Source of the DNA: Albugo candida
Lineage: Eukaryota; Oomycota; Peronosporomycetes; Albuginales; Albuginaceae
Length of the DNA: 64,000 bases
Direction of reading: 5' to 3'
Assembly: GCA_905220665.1 (NCBI GenBank)
Contig: CAJNAR010000149.1
Span: 1 to 64,000 of the forward strand
Every line of letters begins with the position of its first letter. The first letter of the stretch is position 1. A program made the translations under genes and the position numbers. Positions 50,275-62,322 of this stretch are shown piece by piece. The notes below the pieces were generated by a model. That model searched no databases, had not been told where the DNA came from, and worked only from the letters and a program-made list of their open reading frames with translations.

Positions 50275-51128
50275 TTACTTTCGATTAATTTTTTGGACTC
50301 CAAATTTTAGAACATCTTTCCCATTTTCTTCGAACATCTTGAATTTGATGTTGTGCGTGTGCGCAGACGAAAGGCCTAGGATCCAGGTATCTTCACGTAA
50401 TATGATTTTAAACAATGAATGTTTTACAAAATCTTCACATTTGATGCTAGCTTCAGATACTTCAGAACCAGACAAACGCGGAAAAAGCACATGAAATACA
50501 TGCTTCGGAATCGTGGTCGACAATTTCGTAAAATCGAAAAACACAGTTTGTTCTGCCGAGGTTACGGACCCGTACGAGATTGTAGCCTGCATAAAAAAAA
50601 ACGTTTCTGATCTTTTAACGCGTTGACTTGAAGGTAGTCCACTGAGTTGCCCGCACTATCATCCTTCGAACTATCGTCTGAGATGCAGTAGTTCACCAAA
50701 GTTGAACTTTCTAAATACAGATTGAGAGTGGCTGTTGGATTCTTTCGTAGAACACCAACGACAAATGGAATACGGAACCCAAAACTGAGCTTTTCACCGA
50801 ATGATTGAATAGGCAATGTGGACGTGGAAGGCTTCGCATTAACTGGTGAAGGCTCCCACGCCTTGTCAAGAAGTGTCGCGGTCGCTTTAATGGGAAATTT
50901 ATCCCAGCCCCTTATCTCCCACCGATCTTCAGAAGTGCGGGTGTGTGTTTCAAGCCATACACCCTCTAAATTGTAACCACTTATAACCACTCCATCCAAT
51001 ATAGGATTTTCGTCTCCCTGTTTGATGATAGGTTTATCGATACGTGCCAGAATAGAAAACCGTGCAGCCGGTCCTTTCAAAGAGGAAATAATGGAAAGTA
51101 AGCACAGTTGCAAAGACGCCGTTCTCAT
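50275..51128 (-). CDS. Candidate secreted protein, unknown family
   Basis: ATG at 51128 starts MRTASLQLCLLSIISSLKGP, a plausible signal peptide with a hydrophobic core at residues 6-16, followed by a mature region rich in beta-type residues (GWDKFPIKATATLL, FGFRIPFVVGVL). The frame stops soon after a T9 tract (50593-50601). The downstream frame (50592-50275) continues smoothly with QATISYGSVTSAEQTVFFDF and ends NRK. A single-base change in the T run would join them. Alternatively a 55 nt intron, from a GTGGAC just after codons for NS to TTTTATGCAG, joins them in frame. No RXLR or CHxC motif is visible. It is the gene nearest to the repeat zone. Function unknown. Confidence 0.55.
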
Positions 51129-52325
51129 CGAGTCGAAAATTTGATAGTGATCGCTCTGCTGCTTAGCACCAAGTACACATTCAAATATTCAAGGGTGGGA
51201 TATCGGTATAATCTGCTTGCACGCGCAGCCCTATCAGAAAGTTAGGTTTGATGGGCAACGTTTTTGGAGCCAAAAGAGCGTGTGTGATGCAGCAAAGACG
51301 CACGATGTTGTTGTGACGTGATACGTCCGCAACATTTCGTGGAGACAACTACTTTCGATTACGATGTGACAATATCAAACAACCTATGCTTTTCTATGGA
51401 ACCGATAGACATGTAAAAAGCGTACTACATATCTCGCTTTTTCTTCCCCGTGAAGTTGCATTGTAGTAGAACATTCTCGAAGCTTCTCGGTGCGGGAAGT
51501 TGTAATAGCAAGAATCTATTATTACAACTAGGAACGAGACCTTGTATTTAGTGGTGCAGGAAGATGTAAATCAGGATATCAATAAATGGTGTGTAAATGA
51601 TTGCTGGAAGCAAAGACTTTTACGATAGCGTTTCTGACCTGCGTTGACAAAATGACAATCATTCTGCCTCAGTGATCCTCCAGTGATCCTCGTTTCCACG
51701 TGATAACATGCGCTTAGGATTTATACAGATATGCTACCAATAGTTGTCGCTGTTACATTCGTAGTGAGGTACTAATTCATCTTGGCACGCTTACATGCAG
51801 CCTCCTGATTGCTCAATTACCCATCGTGTCCAAGGTTCCGTACGCGAGAAGACATCTTACAACGTGTATGCTCACACGTCTAAACATATGAGATAATGAT
51901 ACAGAGCGTGTAACGTGACCATTTTCACGCTGTTTTTCGCTACCACCTTGATGTAATAGAGGAAGGTGTGCGGGTTGATGTCCAACGAGATGCCGTACCA
52001 ATATGTTGGGCGCTTTTAAGAATAGGAGACAGATTCGTGGCGTCTGTGCACGACCCAATCATCAAACAGAGTGCTCGTCCGTTTCCTGGAACATTCCGAA
52101 TCCTTGAAATGCGATGCCTGAAATGTGAGCTTTATCGCAATAGTATGCGTGGGCGTGTAATGCTGCGTACATTAGTGCAATCACAGAATAGATTTCTATG
52201 GCGGAGGATGTACGTTCTAATTATCTAGAGGCTAGTGATCATACAGGGATTGCCAGGTGTGTGATATCTCAAGCTTGGGGTCTGGTGAGCGGTCACAGAT
52301 GTTACAGTTTATCTCTCCATTTTGA
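51129..52325. other. Intergenic, little recognised
   Basis: A plus-strand frame (51968-52228) and a minus-strand frame (52058-51813) overlap and have no family signature. I see no repeat matching the left half of the window. Confidence 0.4.
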
Positions 52326-52487
52326 ATGAAGCTCAAGCTGTTATCCCTAGTATCCGCTTTTGTTTCAATCGGATTATCAGAACTGGCTGTACTTGCTCAG
52401 CATGAGCATGATATTCAGCACCTGTTTGAGGAGTCAACCTGTGACCAAAGTTTGCTCTGTATCAGACAAACGATGATGACGTCCTAA
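52326..52487 (+). CDS. Small candidate secreted peptide (53 aa)
   Basis: ATG at 52326 begins MKLKLLSLVSAFVSIGLSEL, a good signal-peptide pattern: Lys near the start, a hydrophobic core, and a likely cut after AVLA before QHEHD. The mature part would be about 30 residues with two Cys (STCDQSLLCIR). The stop is at 52485-52487. A CTAAC branch-point-like motif near 52508 could mean the gene continues through an intron, but I found no joined frame that stays open. A chance ORF is possible. Confidence 0.35.
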   Translation: MKLKLLSLVSAFVSIGLSELAVLAQHEHDIQHLFEESTCDQSLLCIRQTMMTS

Positions 52488-52987
52488 GAATCTTCATTTT
52501 CTTCACTAACGAAAAAGAGTACCAACTTTCTCAGTTTGATAGTCAAGCGCTTGGAGAACGCGAGGTATCAGGTGATATCTAGTGAATCAAAGCAGCATAG
52601 CACTGGCTGTTTTCCTATGCTTCGTGGCATCGCGCATACGGTTTGTGTCATCTAAAAAAAAAACACCTCATTATCGTCACCTTCCCAATGTACGCTTGTA
52701 GCTCTTCACATAGCAAGTTCATGCACAATAATGACACGTACGTCTTCCATTATACACTAATGCTTGACCATGATCATACTTCCATACGTCTTATCCTTTC
52801 AATTGCGTTTCTAAATGGTTCATCGCAATGTATAGTGATGAAATGACACTTGCGACCTCAGACAATTTCAGCATCGTTTGAGCTCTGTGCATACGCACAG
52901 CTTCTGATGTGATCACAGGTGCTTGTAACGAGGGATTGTAATACAGCATAAATGAAAGAAGAAGCTGCAATCAACTATATAACAATT
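52488..52987. other. Intergenic 3' of PSMB1
   Basis: Holds the presumed 3' flank of the proteasome gene and the small ORF upstream of it. I recognise no gene. Confidence 0.4.
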
Positions 52988-53835
52988 TTAATCTTTCTTC
53001 AGATTGAAATATTCCGTCTCGATGCCGGACGCTGTTATTGTCATAATCTCAACGCAGTCACCGGTGTATATGTCTCGCTACGTAATAAATTAGTACTATC
53101 CGCGTCAAATAGATATGAACATGCGCTTACTTCTCCAGCAGTGATAAATGCATCTTTGATGATTTCTTTTGTCTGCACAAAGTATTAGAAAAGCACAAGT
53201 GATTTGTACATGGACAACTCTACCTCTTGCTGAGAAAAAACTCGCTTCGCGTCTGTTCTTGAATAGTGTTCGACGAGATTATCCAGTAGTGGGATCATTA
53301 AATGTCCACCTGAGCCCACAGCTCCACGAGAAACTCGATCATAAGATCCAATCGCGTCATAGGAGTACACAGCGCCTTTTCCTTCTTTATCGATTCCCGC
53401 AAGTAAGCAGAAAGCGTAATAAGGGAAGAAACGACGTGAGTAGAGTGAGTTCATCAAAACTTGTGCCAGATTCTCAGTTGATATGCTCGCCTCATTGTCG
53501 TGCATATACATTTGTATCTGAAGCTGTAGCATTCCACGCAATTGAATGACGTCATTGTGAGAGCCGGGAGACGCCAACACGGAATTACAGGTGAGTTTGT
53601 GTAACTTTTTTTCGGTTCGACTCAGAATACTGTAACCTGTGCTAAGACGACTGTCACCTGCGATCACGACGAAGTCTGGGCCGGCAATAGCTAATGCTGT
53701 TCCACCATTGAAGTCATACGGCTCCCACGATGGGCGGTGATGGGTGTGAATGCTTGATGTAGCGTCTTTGGGATCACCAAAGTTGAGATGTAAAGGTGTA
53801 TCCCCCTCCGTTGTGCGAGCTGATATCAATTGCAT
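52988..53835 (-). CDS. PSMB1: Proteasome subunit beta type-1 (beta-6)
   Basis: This is a non-catalytic beta-ring subunit of the 20S proteasome core. I model three exons: 53835-53224, 53172-53131 and 53077-52988, with introns of 51 and 53 nt, giving 247 residues, close to the usual 240. Key segments are FNGGTALAIAG (residues about 42-52), GDSRLSTGYSI, LYSRRFFPYYAF, GKGAVYSYDAIGSYDR and the end RDIYTGDCVEIMTITASG then NLKKD. These match beta-6 rather than the catalytic beta-1, -2 or -5. The last two exons are recovered only by splicing at GTAGAG/CAG and GTAAGC/TAG. It is transcribed divergently from RRP45 across about 500 bp. Confidence 0.95.
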
Positions 53836-54335
53836 TGGTTTTGAGGAGATCCTTCCTTACAATTGTCAGAGGTACCGGTTTTTTTGTGTTAGAATTGTAA
53901 TTATTTTACATTAGATATGGGAATTATTAAATTGTGACTATAAACGGATATTCCGTGAGTAGACATTTTGAGCACAAACTCTGATATGTCGAATGTGCGA
54001 ATTTATGAATCAGATATTTATGAATGCCAACATTTGGGAAATTGAGAGTTGGAGTTGGTGCGTGGTATGCATGACGATAGAGAAGGCTTGCGCATGAGCT
54101 AGACTACATCCCTACATAGCCTTGAGCAATGAGTTTTGTGTGATACATATAGACACACTTACCATCTCAATCGCCATTGTCTTTTAGCAAGCAATCTATT
54201 CATTTACTATCTATCCACACTTGTGCTACTGATCTCTTATAACGACATTATCACAACCTTTCAACTACTCAATGGCCATAACCTTTAATTCTGCAGCTCA
54301 CGGTACTTACTTCCTCATCATTGGAGCAAAACGTT
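53836..54335. promoter_or_regulatory. Divergent intergenic region PSMB1/RRP45
   Basis: Five hundred bases separate two head-to-head ATGs, so both promoters must lie here. It is AT-rich with T runs near 53879 and no TATA motif that I can single out. Confidence 0.4.
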
Positions 54336-55866
54336 ATGGCAACTCGCGATGAGTACGAATTTCAATCTGAAAATGAACGCTCATTCATTATCAATGGTTT
54401 GCAAAGTAAACCCTGTCTACGTACCGATGGTCGAGAGGCTATGCAACAACGCAAGGTGTCCAATGAATAGCAATGCATTTCTTTTGCAATACCCTTATTC
54501 CACTTTAATAGATTTCTATCCAATTTCGCCGAAATACCTCACAAAGTCAAGCGATCCTTTGTTTAGGAGGCACACGGTACATGCGCATTCGACACAGAAG
54601 CTGATCTCTCATGCTCTTTCATGTAGCGTGCTGGCAAACGTGCATGGCGACATTGTGAGTCCATTTCCCGATAGACCAACAGAAGGATTCTTCTATATTA
54701 ATGTCGAGTTATCTCCAATGGCCTCACAAAACTTTGAAACAGGTCGTCCGTCTTCTCTATCGATAGAACTTGCAAAGATGATTGATCGTAGTATTCGTGA
54801 TTGTCGCGCTTTCGACACAGAAGCACTTGCTATTATATCGGGTGAGAAAGTATGGGCAATATACTGTGACGTACACGTCGTTGATTGTGATGGAAACCTC
54901 ACAGATGCGGTTCAAATTGCAGCAATTGCAGCATTGATGCATTTTCGACGACCTGATTTCAGTGTCGATTTGCAGAAAAACAATGGAAATGTACAGAATG
55001 TCGATACATTTGATGTGATTCCATTGAGTTTACATCATATTCCTCTGTCAGTGTCTTTCTGCTACATATCAAATCAAAGCGATATCGACAAAAAAGATGG
55101 CGCACCGTTATCTCCAATATTCTTCATCGACCCAACCGATCGAGAAGAGAAAGTTATGGATGGGACTATAAGCTTCACATTCAATTCGTTTCGAGAATTA
55201 TGTGCTGTGCATAAGAATGGCGGTGCACCGATATCCACAGACGATATTTTGCGATGCGCACAAATCGCAGCAGCTCGTGTTGGCGAATTGGTGAGCGTAC
55301 TGAAAGAAGAGGAACGTAAAGCCGATCAAGTTGCATCGGCTCGACATCGCTCGAAATTGAGAGGACGTGATTTTGTGGACATTTCATCGATCCATTATGA
55401 GCAATCGACGGCAGATATTATCCAAGTGGATCTTGGCGATTTAACGGATTTCAGGAAAATGCACATGCGTATCCCGATAGGAGGGAATGAAGCCAACGAT
55501 GAGAATTGTAATGAGCACGTGTCATCAATGGCAGAACTCCTCCAAGTGCTTGAGATGACGACGGGAATTCAAGCAAATACCGAAATGGTAGACGAGTCGC
55601 CGAGAAAAGCACACTCTGTTGGCATCAATTTGAGCAGTACAAGCAAAGCAGAATTCGCAGCAAGTGTGAATGATACACAAACGGACTCGTCACGGATCAA
55701 AGATACGTTTGCAAGCGAGGATTCTTCTGAAGAGGATGAACCCATGATCGTGGAAAGCGAATTTGCAAGTCGACCAGTAGCCAAACCTTTATCAAATGCA
55801 AAGTCGGAGAGTTCTGAGGAAGAAGATCATAATTTATTGGCAGCAGTGAGACGAAATAAACGCTGA
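54336..55866 (+). CDS. EXOSC9: Exosome complex subunit RRP45 (EXOSC9)
   Basis: An RNase PH-like subunit of the eukaryotic RNA exosome ring, needed for 3'-5' RNA decay and rRNA maturation but not catalytic itself. The model uses exons 54336-54455, 54512-54576 and 54627-55866, with introns of 56 and 50 nt, giving 474 residues. I chose the ATG at 54336 because exon 1 supplies the family start (NERSFIINGL and LRTDGRE). Splicing restores AILCLGGTRVLANVHGDIVS, followed by RPTEGFFYINVELSPMA, CRAFDTEALAIISGEKVWAI and DVHVVDCDGNLTDA. The C-terminal 100 residues are acidic and Ser-rich (SEDSSEEDEP-like) and end RRNKR, a low-complexity tail like that of animal EXOSC9. It ends 204 bp from the convergent XPO1 gene. 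Confidence 0.93.
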
Positions 55867-56070
55867 ATTCTCAAAAGCATACGACGCTTTATGATCCGAA
55901 AGTGACACAAATGGCTGTGGATCGACGCCAAAAGGAGAAGAAAGCGCATATACGAACAACAATGAGAATCAGCTGATTTCAGCTCCATACGTTGTGGTAC
56001 AGAAACAGCAAAAGTAATCCAAAAAAAAATCCATTCTTTCCCCATTGCATCAGATCTCTTTTTCGACCTT

Positions 56071-59000
56071 TTACAACTCATCCATTTCATCCTGTCGTTC
56101 ATTAGCTTGTACGAGACCCGGGACAGCAAGCTTTGCAGCCAACAGCTCTTGTTCCTGTAACTTCGTCTTGGCCATTCTTTCCTCCATATACAGTTCCGCA
56201 TTGTCTTCTCCAGCAAATTCCTTTATATTGACCAAGAAATCACGAAGATGTTTCTTAAACATTGCCAAATCCTTTCTCATATCGAAACACCCGACTACGA
56301 ATTCCACTACTTGACTTTGCGATAAATTTGGAAACGAAGTTCCAATGAGATTCGCGACATAATCCTTCAGAAACGTCTACACAGCAATTCGAATCACTTT
56401 ACGAAAACATCAAAAGTGAGAATGCGTAGCCATACCGAATTCGAATGGTCCGCAGGCGCCGGTGTCGGAGTGGGCAGCGTTTCCCAAAGCGGTACATTCA
56501 ATTGAGGATTCTCAACAATGGCAAACATATGCCGCAGGATCGCCGCATGGAGCTTGAATCCGAATTTGTGCAAGCGATCTGTAAGCACTGATAAAATGTC
56601 TTGGAGTAATATCAGATAAAACGAGCGGTAGAATCCAGCGGCGATATTCGGATTGTCTTGGATATTGAGTAGTAAGCCAAAGAGTGTTTCCAAGCCCTGC
56701 GCATAAACGTATCATCAGACATCGTTCTGTGTGTACAAAAAAACAAGCACTTGCCGTGTCAGCGACATTTCTTTCTGTGTGCTTAAACGCCCAAATAACC
56801 GAATCGACAACCAGCTTTTGAAGCTCCTGCGGGATGCCAAACAGCGCCTCGAAACAGTGCTCATTCACGGCTTTCAGTAACTTGAAGAAATTCACACGAT
56901 GTTCGGGGAAATCTTCAAAGTTTTTTGTGATCATTTGCAGTGTGCATTCAAACACAGCCTTCAAAATCGCCGGAACAGTTGGAACTATCGTTTGTTTCAG
57001 TTTGTGGATAAACGTCGCCAACAAACTCAATACTTCTGCTTCTTTCGCTGTTGGCGTTGTGAGCTCATAATCCGATAACACTGTTTCCAATATTTTCGGC
57101 AGGAAATGTGTTGCAACAAGCTGACGTGATGCGTCATCGGATGCAATTTGTTGGATGAATGTTTCCATCAGACGCAGCATTTCTTTCTTAGCATTACGCA
57201 ATCCGCGTACTTCTGATGTTTTCACTGCAATCTCGCCACCCTGTTCGACGTGTTGAGCAATTCGCTGTGTATACGCCGTGTAGACGTTCAACATGTCTTG
57301 GTAGAGGTAGCCCATTTGAGAATTGAAAGCGTTTGGTCCGATCGCTTTACAGACACGAGTGTTGGTTCGTACGATTCTGATGATTTCTTTGACTCCTCGT
57401 GAATCGTAAAGAACACTGACATCTTGTGAAGCTTGAGACATGATCCCCTTCCACGATTTATTCGGCGAATCCATCAATTTTTCCAATAAGACTTCTCCTC
57501 TTGCGGGATCCGATTCAGCGGATAGCATCGATGCGACTGCTTCATAGAATGTGTGCACTTGATGCGTCTCCAAATGAGATACGATCTTTGGCAATGCTGT
57601 CAGTAATTCCTCAACAAAAGGACACGTCTCTTTGAATTGAAGTGTCACGAATTTACGCCGACACTTTTGGGAGATCTTGAGGAACGTATCGCATGCCATA
57701 TCTTGTACACCAGGATGCAATTCGTGCATGAATTCAAACAGTTTGTTGACAACAGTTCGGAGAAACTTCCAATGCGCTCGTAGAAATCGCGGATACTGCC
57801 CAACGACATACATGATGTTTGATGCGACCACAGCTTTGTTATCTTTGCCACGTTTCATTTCACATAAACCCAACAGATCTTTTATCACTGTGACCAGAAA
57901 TCGTTTCTCATTCTCTTCGCTCATGGCACCGGATATGGAGCCTATTGCCCAACAAAGTGTGTTCAGATTGTTCCACGACCATTCTGTGCCTTCCACTTGA
58001 GCAGTGAGTTTTTCGAGCATAATCGTTTCCGTGTCGTCATAATTGAGATGGGTGAGATACACCAGTGTTTCATGCATGGTCTTGTATTGCGATAAAGCTT
58101 CGGTGTCTTTGGTTGTCTCACGTACGATCTCACCATTCTCATCTTCGACGATGAGTACCTCTGACGGTTTGACCATTTTAGAAATCATCACATGTCGTAC
58201 TTGAGACAAGATAGATGCCACCAGGTCTTTGCGACTTGTTGGTGCCGACGCTGGGCCACCAGAGCTCAGTGTTGATATATTTGGAAACCCAGCCAGTGCT
58301 GCAATTACAGGATTGCAGACGAATTTTGATTTGTGGTACAAATCTTTGGTAAGAAAATGCCAGTAATCCAAACAGATTTTGAAAATACTGTCATCATCGA
58401 CATCCGAAATACCGACGAGATACGAGTATCCTGCCAAAAGCGCCTGATGTGGCTCGTCTCCAAACTGTTGTATGGGTTGCTCAATGACGTGCACATGATA
58501 ACGGAAAAAGTTGGTAAAGAAGAGACTTAATCGCTGTACAAATATATCGTCTTGATCACAAACGACCTGGAAGGATGTCCCTGAAGGTACCAGCTTGCTC
58601 AATTCGTGAAGTACTCCCATGTATAATTGAACGTAAACTTCATCGTACTTTGCCGGCATCTGATCATGCAGTTGCGCGATTTCGCTCAGACAACTCAGCG
58701 TATCATTTCGGAACGCACTCGTAGCAAGGAATTTGGTGACCAAAAGCTCAATCAATACCGTTTCAAAGACAAATCCAAGCGGAATCCAACTCAGAAAACG
58801 CAATAGCGTCTGCAGGGTAATGGTCAGTAGCGGTACATGACTCGATTTGTTGAGCACGAATTCACAGAGCTTTATTGACAGCAGAGAAAACGATGTAAGA
58901 AGAGCTGTGTCACAACGAGGTAATCGATGAGTGCCGACCTGAAATATCTGTGTAAATTCGTGATTGAGACTTTCCTTCAATAACTTTGTTTTCTGCTCTG

Positions 59001-59763
59001 TGAGTTGGTCTTTGGAAAAGTCGAAAATCTCTTCACTCAATAGCTTCAATATCGTCATATTGTTCTCACAAAGCACTTCCGACGTCTATGCATTCCCATT
59101 CATATAAACATACTCTCATTGCATTCGACCGAAACACTCACTTTGCTCGAACTGACAATATCGGATACAAAAGTTGGCCAGTTTTGTGGCCATTCATGCT
59201 TCAAAATCTATACAAAGCTCATAATGAGACAAACTATTGCCAGAAACCAAATGTCGACGTACCTGAACAAGTAATAAATCCATTTTCTGAATAAAAACCT
59301 TTTCTCGACGCAGAATTGCCTCATCAGACGACATCTGATCCACGCAATGAGTATCAGCGAATGTGTATACTACAACTCTGTCAACGTACTGAAAGTAATT
59401 TGCTGACAACGTAATTTTTGATCCCTTCTTGCTGCTCTTTTGGTAATATTTTCCATCGATATCGAATCGCGTCTTCTAATATCTAAACAATTGAATTGGT
59501 GTTGAATTGTGGTACGAAACAATGTAAAGTATCAATTTATGTACTTGTAAGCCGAAATATTTGGTTTGTGGACTTTTCGATTGTTCCAATATATCTGATG
59601 CACGCGTCCATGAGTCCTGGTGTTCTTGTAACGCTACCATAATCTGATTCGCTATTCTTTGATGCGGGCTTTTGGGATCATTCATACACGTTACGACTTG
59701 ATCCAATAGAGACACATCAAAAGGGTGTGAAAAATCCAATAGCTTTTGACCAATTGCTTCCAT
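56071..59763 (-). CDS. XPO1: Exportin-1 (CRM1)
   Basis: Nuclear export receptor that binds leucine-rich export signals with Ran-GTP. Eight exons are modelled: 59763-59545, 59482-59390, 59334-59263, 59207-59142, 59085-58939, 58869-56755, 56696-56436 and 56376-56071, with introns of 55-69 nt, giving 1092 residues against about 1070 in other species. Family landmarks are LLDFS (8-12), [88 protein letters not shown] with [31 protein letters not shown], and [16 protein letters not shown] near the end. Intron 6 (56754-56697) uses GC-AG ends. Intron 5 is 69 nt, in frame and without stops, so an unspliced reading would add 23 residues. Confidence 0.96.
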
Positions 59764-60005
59764 TCCTATTTTTCTATCTCCGATTTCCCAAACACTTTTT
59801 TTTTTTTTAAAGGTTTGTCGTGTAAATTGATATGCTATCGAGTGTCCTGAGTTTGTGTGTTACACTACATTTCAACGCATCGACTACCGACCAGTGCTTC
59901 CTTGTTGTAATACAATTCATTTTAGAATTGCAATTCACAGTTTTCTATTTATCGATCGTATCTTTTTAAGGGTATTGATATCCGCACAAGTCTTTAATTA
60001 TAAAT

Positions 60006-61035
60006 ATGAAATCAGATGAATTGAAGCATTCTACCCATACAAAACACGTGCACGGTGCGCATTCAAGTCACAAGCATGGAATTGTATCCAATCCTGACGA
60101 CGTGGTGCGTCAATTCAAAAATGTACGCGGTCGCGATCCTACGCCATCGGAAGAAAAACAATTGAGAGAACACGGACATATCCATGAGAATCTCGATTCA
60201 CCAGGGGATTTTCTTGCAAGAGATCCCGTTCAGAATGGCAGAGACTATACGTTGCGATCGTTTACAGTCGGAATTGGCGGTCCCGTCGGTAGCGGGTAGG
60301 TAGCGTGTCCGGTTGCAGCTATTCACTCTATTTCACATACTTTTATTTAGAAAAACAGCTTTGATGTTGGCACTGTGTAAAGCGCTTCGTGAAGACTTTT
60401 GCATCGCAGCCGTACGATCTCGATAGGGAGTGTACTTATTTCATGTGACTGAGCCCGTGTTTGTGTGGTGCTGTTAGGTAACGAATGATATCTTCACACG
60501 TGAAGATGGCGAGTTTCTCGTCAGACATGAGGCCTTACCTCAGGAAAGAATACGTCCTATTGAGACGGGTGGTTGCCCACATGCAGCTATACGTGAAGAC
60601 ATATCAGCAAATCTTGAAGCTTGTGAAGACCTCACACAACAATTCAATACTCAAATCGTACTTGTGGAATCGGGAGGAGGTACGCTTGAAAGCTGGTTGT
60701 AGAAGAAATCTAATGAATGAATGTCGATAGATAACCTTGCTGCAAATTTCAGCCGGGAATTAGCCGATTATATCGTTTATGTGGTCGATGTCGCTGGTGG
60801 AGATAAAGTACCACGTAAAGGTGGACCAGGAATCACTCAGGCAGATTTGCTTGTGATCAATAAAATCGACCTTGCACCTCATGTCGGAGCCGATTTAGCA
60901 GTGATGGATCGTGATGCTAAGAAGATGCGTGGATCTGGTCCAATTGTGTTCTCTCAAATCACTGCCAACAACGGTGTTCCTGAAATTGTCAAGCATATTC
61001 TTAAAGCGTATGAGGCTGAAACTTTGTCAAAATGA
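60006..61035 (+). CDS. ureG: Urease accessory GTPase UreG
   Basis: SIMIBI-class GTPase that helps load nickel into urease. I model four exons: 60006-60295, 60351-60411, 60478-60679 and 60731-61035, with introns of 55, 66 and 51 nt, giving 285 residues. The N-terminus is His-rich ([18 protein letters not shown], seven His), as in plant UreG, and probably stores metal. The P-loop [13 protein letters not shown] spans exons 1-2. The nickel motif Cys-Pro-His is at residues 150-152 (ETGGCPH), followed by [26 protein letters not shown] and the NKIDLAP guanine-specificity motif. The full domain is present and looks functional. It is divergent to XPO1 across 242 bp and convergent with the methyltransferase gene. 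No urease or other accessory gene lies nearby, which is usual in eukaryotes. Confidence 0.95.
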
Positions 61036-61206
61036 ATCAAAATTTGTTGTATTGATACTCACAAATTCAATCCGTAATCAAAAATTAAAGTGTCGTCAAA
61101 TTTGGTGTTTATTGTTCATCTCCATCTCCATATATTGATTTTGTAACTTCTTACACACGTACATAAAGTATCCAAGGCCAACATCTGCATGAAAAGGAAC
61201 GTGAGG

Positions 61207-62225
61207 CTATCCTGCCCATGCAAATGTACGACTCTCACCAATTGGATGGAATTCAAAAGTCCACTTGTATGGTCTTAATCTCGACTTACCCGAACGCAAA
61301 TCATCGCCCTGCAAGATACAGGCAAGATCGTTATGAGATACAAAGTAGAAACGATGTGATCGTACCATGAGGAATCGTTTACGAAATAGCGGTTGTTCGA
61401 ATGAAATCTGGATGAACACACCGGTTACGTCCAACACTTTATGGATGCCGCCGCACATAGCAGCAGCTTGAGCAATGATCTCTTCGGATGGATCCCGTAC
61501 GCTCACTACATCGACCTACGGCAAGTAGTATCACTCGAATAAAGCAAAAAGCATCATCATGAGTTACCATTATCGCATCCATTGCGGCTTTGTCGATTAC
61601 AACGTCGAAACTGCCCGTATCAAAAATCTCTGTCAATTTCGTCATATCTCCGCATATCCATTTCATATCCGGTTGACACTGAAGCACAAGTAGTGAGAAG
61701 ACTATACGCTGACTCGATCGATTGGGAAGCGTACATTTTTGTGTTTTTCGCGCATTCGATCGATGACAATCTCTGAGAAATCGAGATTCGTTATGTTTCT
61801 ATACCCAGCTTCATACTAAACACACATAAAACCAGCCTAAAGCTTTCCGAACGCGCAAACGTACCAAATCGGCGCTGAAAGTGGAATTTCCACAGCCAAT
61901 CTTTTACAATAAGAATCGCATCAGAATACGTATCGCAACAAGTATGTATCATACCACAAGGATTCGATCATCCATTTGCAAACAGCGTCCCATTATCTGA
62001 GCGACATCTTGATACTTTGCCAACCAATCGTACGTTTCTTCGCTATATCCATTTGGTTAGCTCTTCTCGTCGTATCGACAACTTCTCTACTCACCTTTCA
62101 TATCGCTTATTCCAGTACTCCCGAGTCTTGTACTCTTTGTTGTCTTTCTACGCGCAAATGAGCAAAACAAAGCACTGCTCTATAACGTATAGTACCGGCA
62201 CAGAGGTATCACGCGTCGTGCCCAT
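61207..62225 (-). CDS. EEF1AKMT4/METTL13-like methyltransferase
   Basis: A seven-beta-strand SAM-dependent methyltransferase. In animals, members of this family methylate lysines of elongation factor 1A; the substrate here is inferred. Seven exons are modelled: 62225-62196, 62147-62095, 62042-61955, 61900-61865, 61815-61735, 61678-61568 and 61515-61207, with introns of 48-56 nt, giving 235 residues. Splicing yields KTREYWNKRYESEETYDWLA, LVIGCGNSTFSADLYEAGYR (motif I), NITNLDFSEIVIDRMREKH, FDVVIDKAAMDAIMVDVV and GVFIQISFEQPLFRKR. The start ATG at 62225 gives MGTTRDTSVP and fits the family's length. The gene ends 171 bp from the convergent UreG gene. Confidence 0.9.
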
Positions 62226-62322
62226 TGAAGAAAAGTGACTATGTCAATTGTGTTCCTCGCACTCGATGTCAAGCGAATGAGTGGTCAATAAGTGCGATAA
62301 GAGAACAAACGCTGCAGTGATA

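Noticed and set aside
55827..56216. A 129-codon minus-strand frame downstream of XPO1
   Set aside because: It overlaps the last XPO1 exon in another frame and shows no family pattern.
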